A DNA stretch of 64,000 nucleotides from Bacilli bacterium (GTDB lineage Bacteria; Bacillota_I; Bacilli_A; ML615J-28; CAG-698). The translations under genes were made by a program, and so were the position numbers. The notes beneath the pieces were generated by a model. It had not been told where the DNA came from and ran no database searches. It saw nothing but the letters and a program-made list of their open reading frames with translations. The DNA lies in contig CAKJYW010000003.1 in NCBI GenBank assembly GCA_918272565.1, forward strand, positions 1-64,000, written 5' to 3'. Below, in pieces: positions 32,354-40,676 of the stretch. Position 1 is the first letter of the stretch, and every line of letters starts with the position of its first letter.

Positions 32354-33465
32354 TTTATATTCTCCAAAGCACTAACTAATTCCTCTATTTCACTTTCTTT
32401 AGTTAAGTGAGATAGACTTATTCTAATAGATGATAAAGCAAGACCCTCATCATTAGTTAAAGCAAGTATTGTCTTTTCAGGTTTCTTTAATTTAGATGCA
32501 CAACTTGACCCCGTTGATACATATATCTCTTTTTCTTCTAATTTATGCACTAAAGTCTCTCCATTAACTCCTGGTATAGATACACTAGTTATATAAGGAC
32601 TTTCTCCAACAAGATTAATTACTATATTCTTATTGTTTTTTAAACGTTCTATTAGCTTTTCTTGTAATCCTTTAACATAATTATAGTGCTCTAAAGTTAG
32701 AGGATAGTATTTCTTTATCGCTTTACATGTACAAGCAACAAGTCCCACATCCATAGTTCCTGGCTTTAACCCATTTTGATTATTAGAGCCATACATGATT
32801 TTACCAATTTCAAGATTCTTTTTATAGATTAACCCTCCAACTCCTTTAGGTCCATAGATCTTATGAGTTGAAAATGTTAATAAATCTATTTTATTAAAAT
32901 CAAATGTTGGCTTAACCTTACATAAACCTTGAACCGCATCAACATGTAATTTACATTTAGGATAGTCTTTAACAATATCAATAACTTCACTAATTGGCTC
33001 AACTGCACCAACAATATTATTCACCCACATAACCGATACTAAAAGTGTATCTTTATTTATACATCTTTTTAGTTCATCTAAATCGATTTTTCCATCTTTA
33101 TTAATATCTAAATAGATAACATCGAACCCTTTTGTTTCTAGATATTTAAATACTTCTATAACTGAAGGATGTTCGATTTTTGTTGTGATGAGAGTGCCTT
33201 TAGTGTAATTCTTTAAATATCCTAAAATAGCAATGTTATTAGCTTCTGTAGCATTAGATGTAAAAACGATATCGTGACTATTTATTCCTAAAGTCTCTAA
33301 TATCTCGTTCTTACATTTATTAATCATATATTCGCTTCTTTGCCCAAGCTTATTAAGGCTTGTTGAATTGGCAAAAAACTCTTTTTGCATTCTAGAATAT
33401 AATTCTATAATCTCCTCATCCATTGGAGTTGTGGCTGTGTAATCTAAATAAATCATATCATTCAC
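32350..33465 (-). CDS. cysteine desulfurase (ThiI partner, NifZ-like)
   Basis: PLP enzyme that takes sulfur from cysteine, 371 residues. The PLP lysine is in FSTHKIYGPKGVGGL, near residue 204, and the active cysteine in VSTGSSCASKLKKPE, near 322. ATGA overlap with thiI makes it the probable sulfur donor for tRNA thiolation, like Bacillus NifZ. No IscU or SufU gene is nearby. Confidence 0.93.
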   Translation of the reverse strand: MNDMIYLDYTATTPMDEEIIELYSRMQKEFFANSTSLNKLGQRSEYMINKCKNEILETLGINSHDIVFTSNATEANNIAILGYLKNYTKGTLITTKIEHPSVIEVFKYLETKGFDVIYLDINKDGKIDLDELKRCINKDTLLVSVMWVNNIVGAVEPISEVIDIVKDYPKCKLHVDAVQGLCKVKPTFDFNKIDLLTFSTHKIYGPKGVGGLIYKKNLEIGKIMYGSNNQNGLKPGTMDVGLVACTCKAIKKYYPLTLEHYNYVKGLQEKLIERLKNNKNIVINLVGESPYITSVSIPGVNGETLVHKLEEKEIYVSTGSSCASKLKKPEKTILALTNDEGLALSSIRISLSHLTKESEIEELVSALENIK

Positions 33466-33567
33466 CGTTATCTATAATATTATATACTTTTTTTCAATCT
33501 TTTTAAAGACCCATATTTTTAGATAACTCAATTCTTTTAAGCAATCTATTTGCTTTTTTTTAATCTT

Positions 33568-33573
33568 TATAAT
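33568..33573 (+). promoter_or_regulatory. -10 element of the TSCPD gene
   Basis: tataat, 27 bases before the ATG, with an aaagga ribosome-binding site in between. Confidence 0.5.
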
Positions 33574-33599
33574 ACAATTAAGCAAAGAAAGGACAAATT

Positions 33600-33851
33600 A
33601 TGAAACATTATACTTATAAAACATCTGGCGTTTGTAGCCAAAAAATCGACTTTGATGTGACTGATGATAAGAAAATCACAAACATCGTATTTCTAGGAGG
33701 ATGTAACGGAAACCTAAAAGCCATCGCAAAACTTTGTGAAGGAAAAGATGCAGAAGAAATAGCCACTATCCTAGAAGGAAACACTTGTGGGTACAAAGGA
33801 ACAAGTTGTGCTGATCAATTATCAAAAGCAATCAAAGAAGCATTAAAATAG
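33600..33851 (+). CDS. TSCPD-domain protein
   Basis: An 83-residue protein consisting of one TSCPD domain (TIGR03905 type). Four cysteines sit in GVCSQ, GGCNGN, NTCGY and the signature GTSCADQL. The domain also occurs at the end of some class II ribonucleotide reductases, where the cysteines probably bind metal. The stand-alone role is unknown. Divergent from the desulfurase gene and monocistronic. Confidence 0.85.
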   Translation: MKHYTYKTSGVCSQKIDFDVTDDKKITNIVFLGGCNGNLKAIAKLCEGKDAEEIATILEGNTCGYKGTSCADQLSKAIKEALK

Positions 33852-33892
33852 AACCAATTATATATTATTTTATTATTAATATCTTAAATTAT

Positions 33893-33930
33893 AAAACGCC
33901 TAAAAGCATATTATTGCCTTAGGCGTTTTT
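33893..33930 (+). terminator. terminator of the TSCPD gene
   Basis: An 11-bp stem (aaaacgcctaa / ttaggcgtttt) with a T run. Confidence 0.85.
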
Positions 33931-34080
33931 GATTCTATTTTGTCAAATATTCTTCTTTCTTTAAATACGGAAGAAATAAATAATAAAAAACATATGAATA
34001 AAAAATTAAAACTTTTAATATGATTTCATAAATTCCACCTAACAATTCTAATAATAAATTGTTATCTGCTTTTTAATTAA

Positions 34081-34671
34081 TTAATTAATTATTATTTCAT
34101 CATTTTCAATTTTGTAATATAAACGTGTAACAATTCCTCTACTTTCATCACTAACAATATCATCATATACACCATAGATATCGATATGAATATAAAAATA
34201 TCCCATTGACTCAGTAAATTTATATGAAGGAATTATTATTTCTTCATATTTTGAGTTTTCATCTATTCCATAATAAATACTTGGATAATCACTAAGACAA
34301 AAATCCTCAATAGTTTTGTAGATATATTCACTTATTTTTGTATGTATTGAAGTTTTCTTTTTCTTAGAACAAGAAGAATTATAATCTGTTATATAATACT
34401 CTTCATATTTACCATATTCTATTTTTATTTCTGCTGTGTATCTATCTGCAGGCACACCTTCTTTACTACGAAGTTTGAATCCCGATTGTACTCCAAAATA
34501 TAATTTAATCAACACATCTTCGCCTTTTTTTATTCTGTTATTTTCTAAAATTGCTTTTGTAGACATTACTTTTTCTGCATTATCATATGAATCATCTATT
34601 ATTTTCTTACATCCAAAAAAAGGAACTAGCAAAATTAAAATTACCAAAACTAGTATTTTTCTTTCTTTCAT
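34081..34671 (-). CDS. lipoprotein, member A of a local paralogous family
   Basis: Secreted lipoprotein of 196 residues from the ATG at 34671 (aaggg seven bases before; 34674 is an alternative). The lipobox is PFFGC. The mature part shares a pattern with the genes at 34805 and 35533: IKKGEDVLIKLYFG, ADRYTAEIKIEYGKY, a YPS segment, SKYEEIIIPSYKFTESMGY and IYGVY. It is beta-rich and probably Ig-like. Function unknown. The flanks hold fragments of sibling genes, so the region grew by duplication. Confidence 0.78.
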   Translation of the reverse strand: MKERKILVLVILILLVPFFGCKKIIDDSYDNAEKVMSTKAILENNRIKKGEDVLIKLYFGVQSGFKLRSKEGVPADRYTAEIKIEYGKYEEYYITDYNSSCSKKKKTSIHTKISEYIYKTIEDFCLSDYPSIYYGIDENSKYEEIIIPSYKFTESMGYFYIHIDIYGVYDDIVSDESRGIVTRLYYKIENDEIIIN

Positions 34672-34716
34672 CATTTTTCCCTTTCTTTTTTTATCATTAT
34701 AATTCCTCTCATACAT

Positions 34717-34803
34717 TTATCCAACAAATTCAATTTTACTAAATTCAACAATATTCATTTTAAAGACTATCCATTTTGTATCAGGATTAGAAGCATTAGT
34801 TGA
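34717..34803 (-). pseudogene. 3' fragment of a copy of the 36218 lipoprotein gene
   Basis: Translated on the minus strand it ends NPDTKWIVFKMNIVEF then SKIEFVG and a stop, the same as the last 22 residues of the protein at 36218-36748 apart from the first few. The spacer after the stop also matches. It is a truncated duplicate. Confidence 0.85.
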
Positions 34804-34804
34804 A

Positions 34805-35488
34805 TTATTGATTTATTACTATACTATCGCCATTTAGTTCGTAAGAAATAAAGCACGTCACACCTCTAGGAGCAATTTCATCTATGTCGTCACCATAAAT
34901 ACCATATATGAATATTCCAAGACGAACATATCCTTTTTCTTCAGTAAAAATATAGGAAGGAAGAGTTATTTCTTCAAATTTAGAAGTATCATCGATTTTT
35001 GGATAAAAACTTGGATAATTATAAGAACAAAAATCATCAATTGTTTTATAACAATAATCGTTTGTTTTTAGAAATTCCGTTTCATACCTATCACTTCCAT
35101 CAGTATAAAAATTTGGTTGAATCAAAATTCTATTATATTTACCATATTCAATTTCTAATTTAACTAAATAATCATCGGCATATACACCATCCCTTGTATA
35201 TTTCATTTTATTAATGTTTTGCAAAGTTGTTCCTATATACAATTTAAAAACTAAATCTTCTCCTACTTTTATTGTGTCCTTTTCAAAAACAGGCTGAAAA
35301 GAAATAAGTTCTGGGCCAGAAACATCAGAAGAACTTGATGGAATGACAAAAACATCATTAGCATCAGTCACTGCACTAGAATTAATTTTTTCATTATCTG
35401 TTTCAACTGTTGGGTTACCATTAGCGTTACATCCAAAACCAAATAAAGCAACTATTAGTATAAAACAAAAAAATACTGATTTCTTCAT
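34805..35488 (-). CDS. lipoprotein, member B of a local paralogous family
   Basis: A 227-residue lipoprotein. The signal peptide ends ALFGFGC, followed by a Ser/Thr/Asn linker of about 45 residues. The family domain is IKVGEDLVFKLYIG, ADDYLVKLEIEYGKY, DDFCSYNYPSFYPKI, SKFEEITLPSYIFTEEKGY and IFIYGIYGDD. Clearly homologous to the gene at 34081, more distantly to 35533. Function unknown; a cell-surface role is likely. Confidence 0.78.
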   Translation of the reverse strand: MKKSVFFCFILIVALFGFGCNANGNPTVETDNEKINSSAVTDANDVFVIPSSSSDVSGPELISFQPVFEKDTIKVGEDLVFKLYIGTTLQNINKMKYTRDGVYADDYLVKLEIEYGKYNRILIQPNFYTDGSDRYETEFLKTNDYCYKTIDDFCSYNYPSFYPKIDDTSKFEEITLPSYIFTEEKGYVRLGIFIYGIYGDDIDEIAPRGVTCFISYELNGDSIVINQ

Positions 35489-35532
35489 TTACTCCACCTA
35501 TATATTATTATTTTTTTAATCATCACTTTACC

Positions 35533-36198
35533 TCACGCATTATATAATTTATTTAATACTTCGTTTTCTCTTCTATCATATATTATCACTTCACCATCAT
35601 TTATTTTATACCATATTTTAGATGAAACCGAATAGGTCTGCGATAATACAAATTGCTCTTCACCATCAATATTTCTTTTTTCATATACACACATTTTAAA
35701 TTCGATAAAACCTATTTTTTCCTTAAACCAAGTTGAAGGAATTATGAAATCTTCACTCTCATATTTATTAATAGGATAATCATCTTGTTCTGCAACAACT
35801 AATTCTTCATATTCTTTATGATAATATTCTTCTTTTGTATCATATCTACAATAATACTCTCTTTCATATTTGTTTTTTCCACACGATTTCAGTTTTATAT
35901 CAGAATAGCCTATTTTAACACTACCACAGTATATTTTTATATCTACTTTGTGATTGTCAAAAAATTCTCCACCTTTTGCAAAATAGCTTTCTGGGTCTTC
36001 TATTTGGTTTCGATAAGCGTTATATTTCATGCTAATTTCCAAATCTTCGCCTACTTTGATTTTATTAGTTTTAGTAAGCACTTCAAAATTTATCAATGGA
36101 GATGGGGTTGGAGAAGTGGCCTCTAACTTCATTGAAAAGCTGTTGAAGCACATTATAAAAAAGAAAATAAATAATATTGCAATTCTTTTTTTTATCAT
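35533..36198 (-). CDS. secreted protein, member C of a local paralogous family
   Basis: A 221-residue protein from the ATG at 36198, preceded by aggag. An N-terminal extension to 36252 would overlap the next gene. The signal peptide IAILFIFFFIMCFNSFS has no clear lipobox cysteine, unlike its siblings, so it may be released or membrane-anchored by its leader. It keeps IKVGEDLEISMKY, the SEDFIIPSTWFKEKIGF element and a final WYKINDGEVII. Confidence 0.72.
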   Translation of the reverse strand: MIKKRIAILFIFFFIMCFNSFSMKLEATSPTPSPLINFEVLTKTNKIKVGEDLEISMKYNAYRNQIEDPESYFAKGGEFFDNHKVDIKIYCGSVKIGYSDIKLKSCGKNKYEREYYCRYDTKEEYYHKEYEELVVAEQDDYPINKYESEDFIIPSTWFKEKIGFIEFKMCVYEKRNIDGEEQFVLSQTYSVSSKIWYKINDGEVIIYDRRENEVLNKLYNA

Positions 36199-36217
36199 TA
36201 TTTTTCTCCTCATACAT

Positions 36218-36748
36218 TTATCCAACAAATTCAATTTTACTGAATTCAACAATATTCATTTTAAAGACTATCCATTTTGTGTCGGGAATAGAAGCATCAG
36301 GTACATATAAGTCTCTAGAGTTTTTATATTTCTTTCTGATCTCACACGTTATTTTCAATGAATCGTCAACCAATCTTGCTTCAGTTATTATGTAGTATTT
36401 TTCTCCTAATTTTTCTGGATGCGCAGCTGTTGTAAAGCCATATAATACAACCATTTCGCTATTAAAATCGACATCAATAAAATCATCAAATGCTTTATTT
36501 AATTCTTCTTCACTTCTTATTTTTATTATTAATTCTTTTGGAAAACTATCATCATAAATATAATACGTATACTCATTTATTACGTCTATTGCACCACATG
36601 TTTTATTGTTTGCTAGAAAATCTTTATTAAATGTGTAATCAGTATTTTTTAATATTTTTACATTATATTCGTTAGTGACATTTTCTTTACACGAACATCC
36701 AAATAATAGAGCAATGCAAGCTATTATATAAATTAGTACTTTTTTCAT
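36218..36748 (-). CDS. lipoprotein of unknown function
   Basis: A 176-residue lipoprotein with a signal peptide ending LLFGC. The mature domain has KELIIKIRSEEELNKAFDDF, VVLYGFTTAAHP and the tail DTKWIVFKMNIVEFSKIEFVG. It is not obviously related to members A-C. A fragment of another copy lies at 34717-34803, so it was duplicated along with them. Function unknown. Confidence 0.72.
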   Translation of the reverse strand: MKKVLIYIIACIALLFGCSCKENVTNEYNVKILKNTDYTFNKDFLANNKTCGAIDVINEYTYYIYDDSFPKELIIKIRSEEELNKAFDDFIDVDFNSEMVVLYGFTTAAHPEKLGEKYYIITEARLVDDSLKITCEIRKKYKNSRDLYVPDASIPDTKWIVFKMNIVEFSKIEFVG

Positions 36749-36779
36749 TTATCCTCCTCATATTTAGAACATCTTCAAA

Positions 36780-36902
36780 CTTATTTTATTTTTACTAAAT
36801 AATCATCGGCATTTACACCATCACCTGTATATTTAATTATATTAATTTTTAGTTATTTTATTTCAACATACAATTTGGTAAATAAGTCTTCTTTATAAAT
36901 GA
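36780..36902 (-). pseudogene. decayed fragment of a member-B-like lipoprotein gene
   Basis: Minus-strand translation gives EDLFTKLYVEIK, a stop, then IKYTGDGVNADDYLVKIK and a stop. This matches member B (EDLVFKLYIG and KYTRDGVYADDYLVKLE). No start, signal peptide or end remains. Confidence 0.75.
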
Positions 36903-37096
36903 TATATTCTAATCTAATTATAATATATCTTTTTTCCTTTGTAAACGAAAATAAATATTTTTAATCTATTAGTTTTGCCTTATTGATTGTATATTATTGA
37001 TTAAACAACAAATATTGAGTAAGAATTAGACTATAATTGAGCAACAAATACACATAAATTTATAAAACCATATGTATATGTTTTAAAACAAGTCAT
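36903..37096. other. A+T-rich gene-free spacer
   Basis: Between the lipoprotein relic and the rpsD terminator. I see no further coding remnant, hairpin or repeat here. Confidence 0.6.
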
Positions 37097-37122
37097 AAAA
37101 AAAATGGACCTTGCGGTCCACT
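37097..37122 (-). terminator. rpsD terminator
   Basis: A 6-bp GC-rich stem (tggacc / ggtcca) with an extended A/T flank and T runs. Confidence 0.75.
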
Positions 37123-37126
37123 TTTT

Positions 37127-37726
37127 TTATCTGTTGTAGAATTCAACGATAAGATTTTCTTTAATTTCACTTAAGAACTCATCGCGTTCTGGATAACGAA
37201 CAAATGTTCCTTCCATAGCACCTTCATCAAAGAATACATATTCTTTTCTTGAAACCATTGATTCTAAAGCTTCTTGGATAACCTTTAAGCTTCTTGAAGA
37301 TTCCTTAACAGCAATCTTTTGTCCTGGTTTAACTAGATATGAAGGGATATCTACTTTCTTACCATCAACTAAAATGTGTCCATGATTAACTAATTGACGA
37401 GCTTGAGGACGAGTTGATGCTAAGCCTAAACGATAAACTAAGTTATCTAATCTAGATTCTAATAATTTTAAGAAGTTGTCGCCATGTTTGCCTGGCATCT
37501 TTTCTGCAAGTGCAAAAACCTTCTTGAATTGTTTTTCGCTCATTCCATATGTGAAACGAACTTTTTGTTTTTCATGTAATTGTGTACCATATTCAGTTAA
37601 TTTTCCACGGCGTTGACCATGTTGTCCTGGTGCATAACTACGCTTTTGTAATTCTTTTCCAGTTTCGCTGATTGAATAACCTAATCTTCTTGAAACTTTC
37701 CAAGATGAACCTGTGTAACGTGACAT
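37127..37726 (-). CDS. rpsD: 30S ribosomal protein S4
   Basis: Primary 16S rRNA-binding protein, 199 residues, of the zinc-free type (no N-terminal CxxC). The start is [25 protein letters not shown]-like; the S4 RNA-binding domain has [37 protein letters not shown]. It stands alone, away from the rpsM-rpsK-rpoA operon, as in Bacillus. Confidence 0.97.
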   Translation of the reverse strand: MSRYTGSSWKVSRRLGYSISETGKELQKRSYAPGQHGQRRGKLTEYGTQLHEKQKVRFTYGMSEKQFKKVFALAEKMPGKHGDNFLKLLESRLDNLVYRLGLASTRPQARQLVNHGHILVDGKKVDIPSYLVKPGQKIAVKESSRSLKVIQEALESMVSRKEYVFFDEGAMEGTFVRYPERDEFLSEIKENLIVEFYNR

Positions 37727-37740
37727 AATTTTTCCTCCTA

Positions 37741-37920
37741 TATAATATTTTGGACTTGAACATAAGATAAAGTTTAGACGATTTCTAACTTTCGCGCATG
37801 CAGCTATGCTACTTGTTCCTCTTAAAGGTTACTCTAATGATTCTATCTTTTTTCAAGTGCTGCTTTACTTTATGGGTACCCCATAAAAGTTACACCTTAA
37901 TTATTATACACTAAAATCCT
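37741..37920 (-). promoter_or_regulatory. rpsD leader, possible S4 autoregulatory element
   Basis: A long leader of about 170 bases. On the minus strand a -10 tataat precedes a hairpin around ggggtaccc (tttatggg / cccataaa), and a distant pair acttgaa / ttcaagt encloses the rest. Bacillus rpsD is autoregulated by S4 binding to its leader. The position and structure fit, but I cannot confirm homology. Confidence 0.45.
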
Positions 37921-37933
37921 AAAAAGTCAAGAA

Positions 37934-38821
37934 TTAATTACTAATTCTACTGATGTATTCTCTAATATCTCTAACTATACTACTTCTATTATGAATACTA
38001 CTAGTAATCATAGCTACATACCTAACAGGTATCTCTTCTTCCAACTCTATTAAATATGCTCTTTTATTTTCTACACTTTCTTTAGCCATCTCACTAGGAA
38101 TAAAAGCTAGTCCATAGTTTTTCTCAACCATTGGAAGTAAGACACTAGAACTATCTGCTTCAAATTCAGGGATGATCTCAACATTATGTTTAATTAAAAA
38201 ATCATCAATATGGGCTCTAAATTGCATCTCTTCTGATAATAATATAAATGGGTATTTAGTAAGTTCAGAGATACTTCTTTTTTTGTTTGCTAAATCTTTG
38301 TATTTTTCCCCACACAATAACACATTATCAATCGTATAAACGTTTGTTATCCTTAAATCATTATATTTTTGAAATGGTGTAGTAACAAAAGCCATGTCAA
38401 TCTTACCATTTCTAACCATATCAAGTATTGAATGAGATGATCCAGTATATATCCTATAATGAACATTAGGAAACTTCTTTTTAAATTCATTCATTGCATC
38501 AAACAAAAAGCAGTTTAGGGCAGTAACGGTTGCTCCCAAATAAACTACCTCATCAAACATTTTAGACTTGTCAGGCATTTCTTTATCGAGTCTAGAAAGT
38601 TCATTAAATGGATATTCTATTCTTTTATATAAGGCTTCACCTTCTTTTGTTAGTGTTACTCCTTCTTTACTTCTAAAGAAGAGTTCCACTTTTAGTTCTT
38701 TTTCGATTGTTGAAATGATTCGACTAATAGCTGGCTGAGAAGTATAGAGAGCTTCAGCTGCCTTTGAAATATTCTTATACTGACACACAGTATAAAAGAT
38801 TTTTAGATGTTCATAATTCAT
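37934..38821 (-). CDS. LysR-family transcriptional regulator
   Basis: A 295-residue regulator. The N-terminal helix-turn-helix is FYTVCQYKNISKAAEALYTSQPAISRIISTIEKEL-like, and the effector domain follows from about residue 90. It is divergent from the lipoprotein/hydrolase/malic enzyme operon starting at 38959, the standard LysR layout, so that operon is its likely target and an organic acid or breakdown product its likely effector. LysR regulators next to malolactic or malic enzyme genes are known (MleR type). A palindrome at 38834-38850 is a candidate site. Confidence 0.9.
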   Translation of the reverse strand: MNYEHLKIFYTVCQYKNISKAAEALYTSQPAISRIISTIEKELKVELFFRSKEGVTLTKEGEALYKRIEYPFNELSRLDKEMPDKSKMFDEVVYLGATVTALNCFLFDAMNEFKKKFPNVHYRIYTGSSHSILDMVRNGKIDMAFVTTPFQKYNDLRITNVYTIDNVLLCGEKYKDLANKKRSISELTKYPFILLSEEMQFRAHIDDFLIKHNVEIIPEFEADSSSVLLPMVEKNYGLAFIPSEMAKESVENKRAYLIELEEEIPVRYVAMITSSIHNRSSIVRDIREYISRISN

Positions 38822-38833
38822 AATAATCTCCTA

Positions 38834-38850
38834 TATAACAAAATGTTATA
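38834..38850. promoter_or_regulatory. candidate LysR binding palindrome
   Basis: A perfect inverted repeat, tataac-aaaat-gttata, just upstream of the LysR gene. A gttata half-site recurs at 38892-38897, overlapping the forward -10 (tataat, 38894-38899). Confidence 0.5.
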
Positions 38851-38958
38851 ATAACATAATAATTTATTTGTTTTTATTATACTATAAAAATGTTATAATG
38901 TATATATAGATAGATAAAATCAATATATTTATCTTATTAAATGAGGTGATTAAATCAA

Positions 38959-40623
38959 ATGAAGAAGCTCCGAATCATTTTGATGATTATTCCTCTTATT
39001 CTTCTCTCTATCTTTTTAACATCTTGTTCAAATAATGAAGAGAAAGTAAGTTACAATAATCGCACTTATGATTTGTCTACTGATGGAAGTGCATCAGTAA
39101 TTGCTAGAAGTGTTAAAGAAGGATCTAAATATACTTTAACAATTTCTGGAAGTGGAGAAGCAGTTGATTTTGACAGAAAAGAAAGTGTTCCATGGAACCC
39201 TATCATTAAAAGTATCGATAAGATCATCATCGAAGATGGTGTTACTAAGATTGGCAGTTATTATTTCTATTCATCAACAGTTGGTGAATTTTATTTACCA
39301 CAATCCTTGAAAACGATTTCAGCTAATGCCTTTAATGAGAACGCCATAATCTACTCTTATAGTCAAGATATAACTACTTCTATAACTAATAAGATTTACT
39401 ATTATAGTGAAAAGGCGCCAAGTGAATTTGGCAAGTATTTCCATATTGTTGAAGGGAAAGCAACAGTTTGGAATAAGTACAAAGTGTTATTTGTAGGTAA
39501 TAGCTTTACTTATTACACTTTAAGTGCTGAAGACCCAATGGTACCAAAGTATTTTAAAGAACTGGCAGATAGCTTAGGTGAAGCTGTTGAAATTGATTTT
39601 GTAATAAAAGGATCTCACACTCTAACAAAGTTTAGTAATCCAGAAGATGAGATGGGTAAAATCTTATATGATAAATTAAGTAAATCTAATGATTATACTC
39701 ATGTAATATTACAAGAACAATCAACTGCTCCAATTAATAGTTACAATAGCTTTAAAGAAGCAGTTGGTAAAATTAAAGCGCTAGTTGATAAAACTCAAAC
39801 AAATTGTGAAGTAGTCTTATACGAAACATGGGGTTCTCCAACAGCTATAAAGTCTACTGGTCATAAGACAATTGGTGCTATGGAAGAAGTTTTAAGAAAT
39901 GCATATGAAGCTTGTGCTAAAGAATATGGATTAAAAGTTGATTATGTTGGTAAAGCTTTTACTTATACTTATGAAGTATTAGGTATAAACATCTTCTATG
40001 AAGACGAGCGACACCAAAACGAAGCCGGTGCATACCTATCAGCCGCAACTCACCTAGCATCGATTTTAAAAATTGATGTTAGAGAATCTAGCTTTAAAGG
40101 TAACCTAGATAGTGAACTTGCGTCAATTTTACGTAGTGTTGCTCATAAAGTTGCTTTTAATTTACCACTTGATGGTGCAACTTCAAATAATCAAGAAAGT
40201 GAAGTAGATAACGAAAATCACTTAATAGTTATTGCTTGGTATAAGAAGACAGCTACATCAGGTTTAACTGATGAAATAATGAATAGTTTTTTAATTAAGT
40301 TAAAATCTTATTTAAAAACATTAAATTATAGCGATGAAGAAATTAATTCTATATTAATAAAAGGATACGAAGGAAACGTTGCTCCATCTTGTGAAGCAAT
40401 TAAACAAGATGGGAATGTTGATATTATGATTGGTTGGAAATCAAACGTTGATACAACAGGTAATTTATCATTTATTGAGTCTTACCCCTCAAGTGCTGAT
40501 GGTATTGGCATTAAAATGGGAGAAGTTGATGGTAGATGGATTCATCGTTTGACTGAAACTGATATAGCTAAAGTGATATTTAACTGGATTATTGAAGAGA
40601 AAGATAACAATCTTTTTCAATAA
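38959..40623 (+). CDS. SGNH-hydrolase lipoprotein with a C-terminal VDIMIG-type domain
   Basis: A 554-residue surface lipoprotein with lipobox LTSC (Cys23). Residues about 32-135 look like a leucine-rich BspA-type segment (KIIIEDGVTKIGSYYF, FYLPQSLKTISANAF). Residues about 172-375 are an SGNH/GDSL hydrolase: Ser182 in VLFVGNSFTYY and Asp349/His352 in DERHQNEAG, typical of carbohydrate or lipid esterases. Residues about 421-546 form the domain shared with the next two lipoproteins (LIVIAWY, VDIMIGW, TTG, WIHRLT). First gene of the operon. Substrate unknown; ester cleavage at the cell surface is the inference. Confidence 0.83.
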   Translation: MKKLRIILMIIPLILLSIFLTSCSNNEEKVSYNNRTYDLSTDGSASVIARSVKEGSKYTLTISGSGEAVDFDRKESVPWNPIIKSIDKIIIEDGVTKIGSYYFYSSTVGEFYLPQSLKTISANAFNENAIIYSYSQDITTSITNKIYYYSEKAPSEFGKYFHIVEGKATVWNKYKVLFVGNSFTYYTLSAEDPMVPKYFKELADSLGEAVEIDFVIKGSHTLTKFSNPEDEMGKILYDKLSKSNDYTHVILQEQSTAPINSYNSFKEAVGKIKALVDKTQTNCEVVLYETWGSPTAIKSTGHKTIGAMEEVLRNAYEACAKEYGLKVDYVGKAFTYTYEVLGINIFYEDERHQNEAGAYLSAATHLASILKIDVRESSFKGNLDSELASILRSVAHKVAFNLPLDGATSNNQESEVDNENHLIVIAWYKKTATSGLTDEIMNSFLIKLKSYLKTLNYSDEEINSILIKGYEGNVAPSCEAIKQDGNVDIMIGWKSNVDTTGNLSFIESYPSSADGIGIKMGEVDGRWIHRLTETDIAKVIFNWIIEEKDNNLFQ

Positions 40624-40676
40624 TATAAATTTGATTTAAAAAGTAAAATAATTTTCATTTTTTTAAGGAGGATAAC

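Noticed and set aside
33466-33599. Riboswitch before the TSCPD or desulfurase gene
   Set aside because: Only A+T-rich sequence, with a weak small hairpin and a -10; no known riboswitch pattern.
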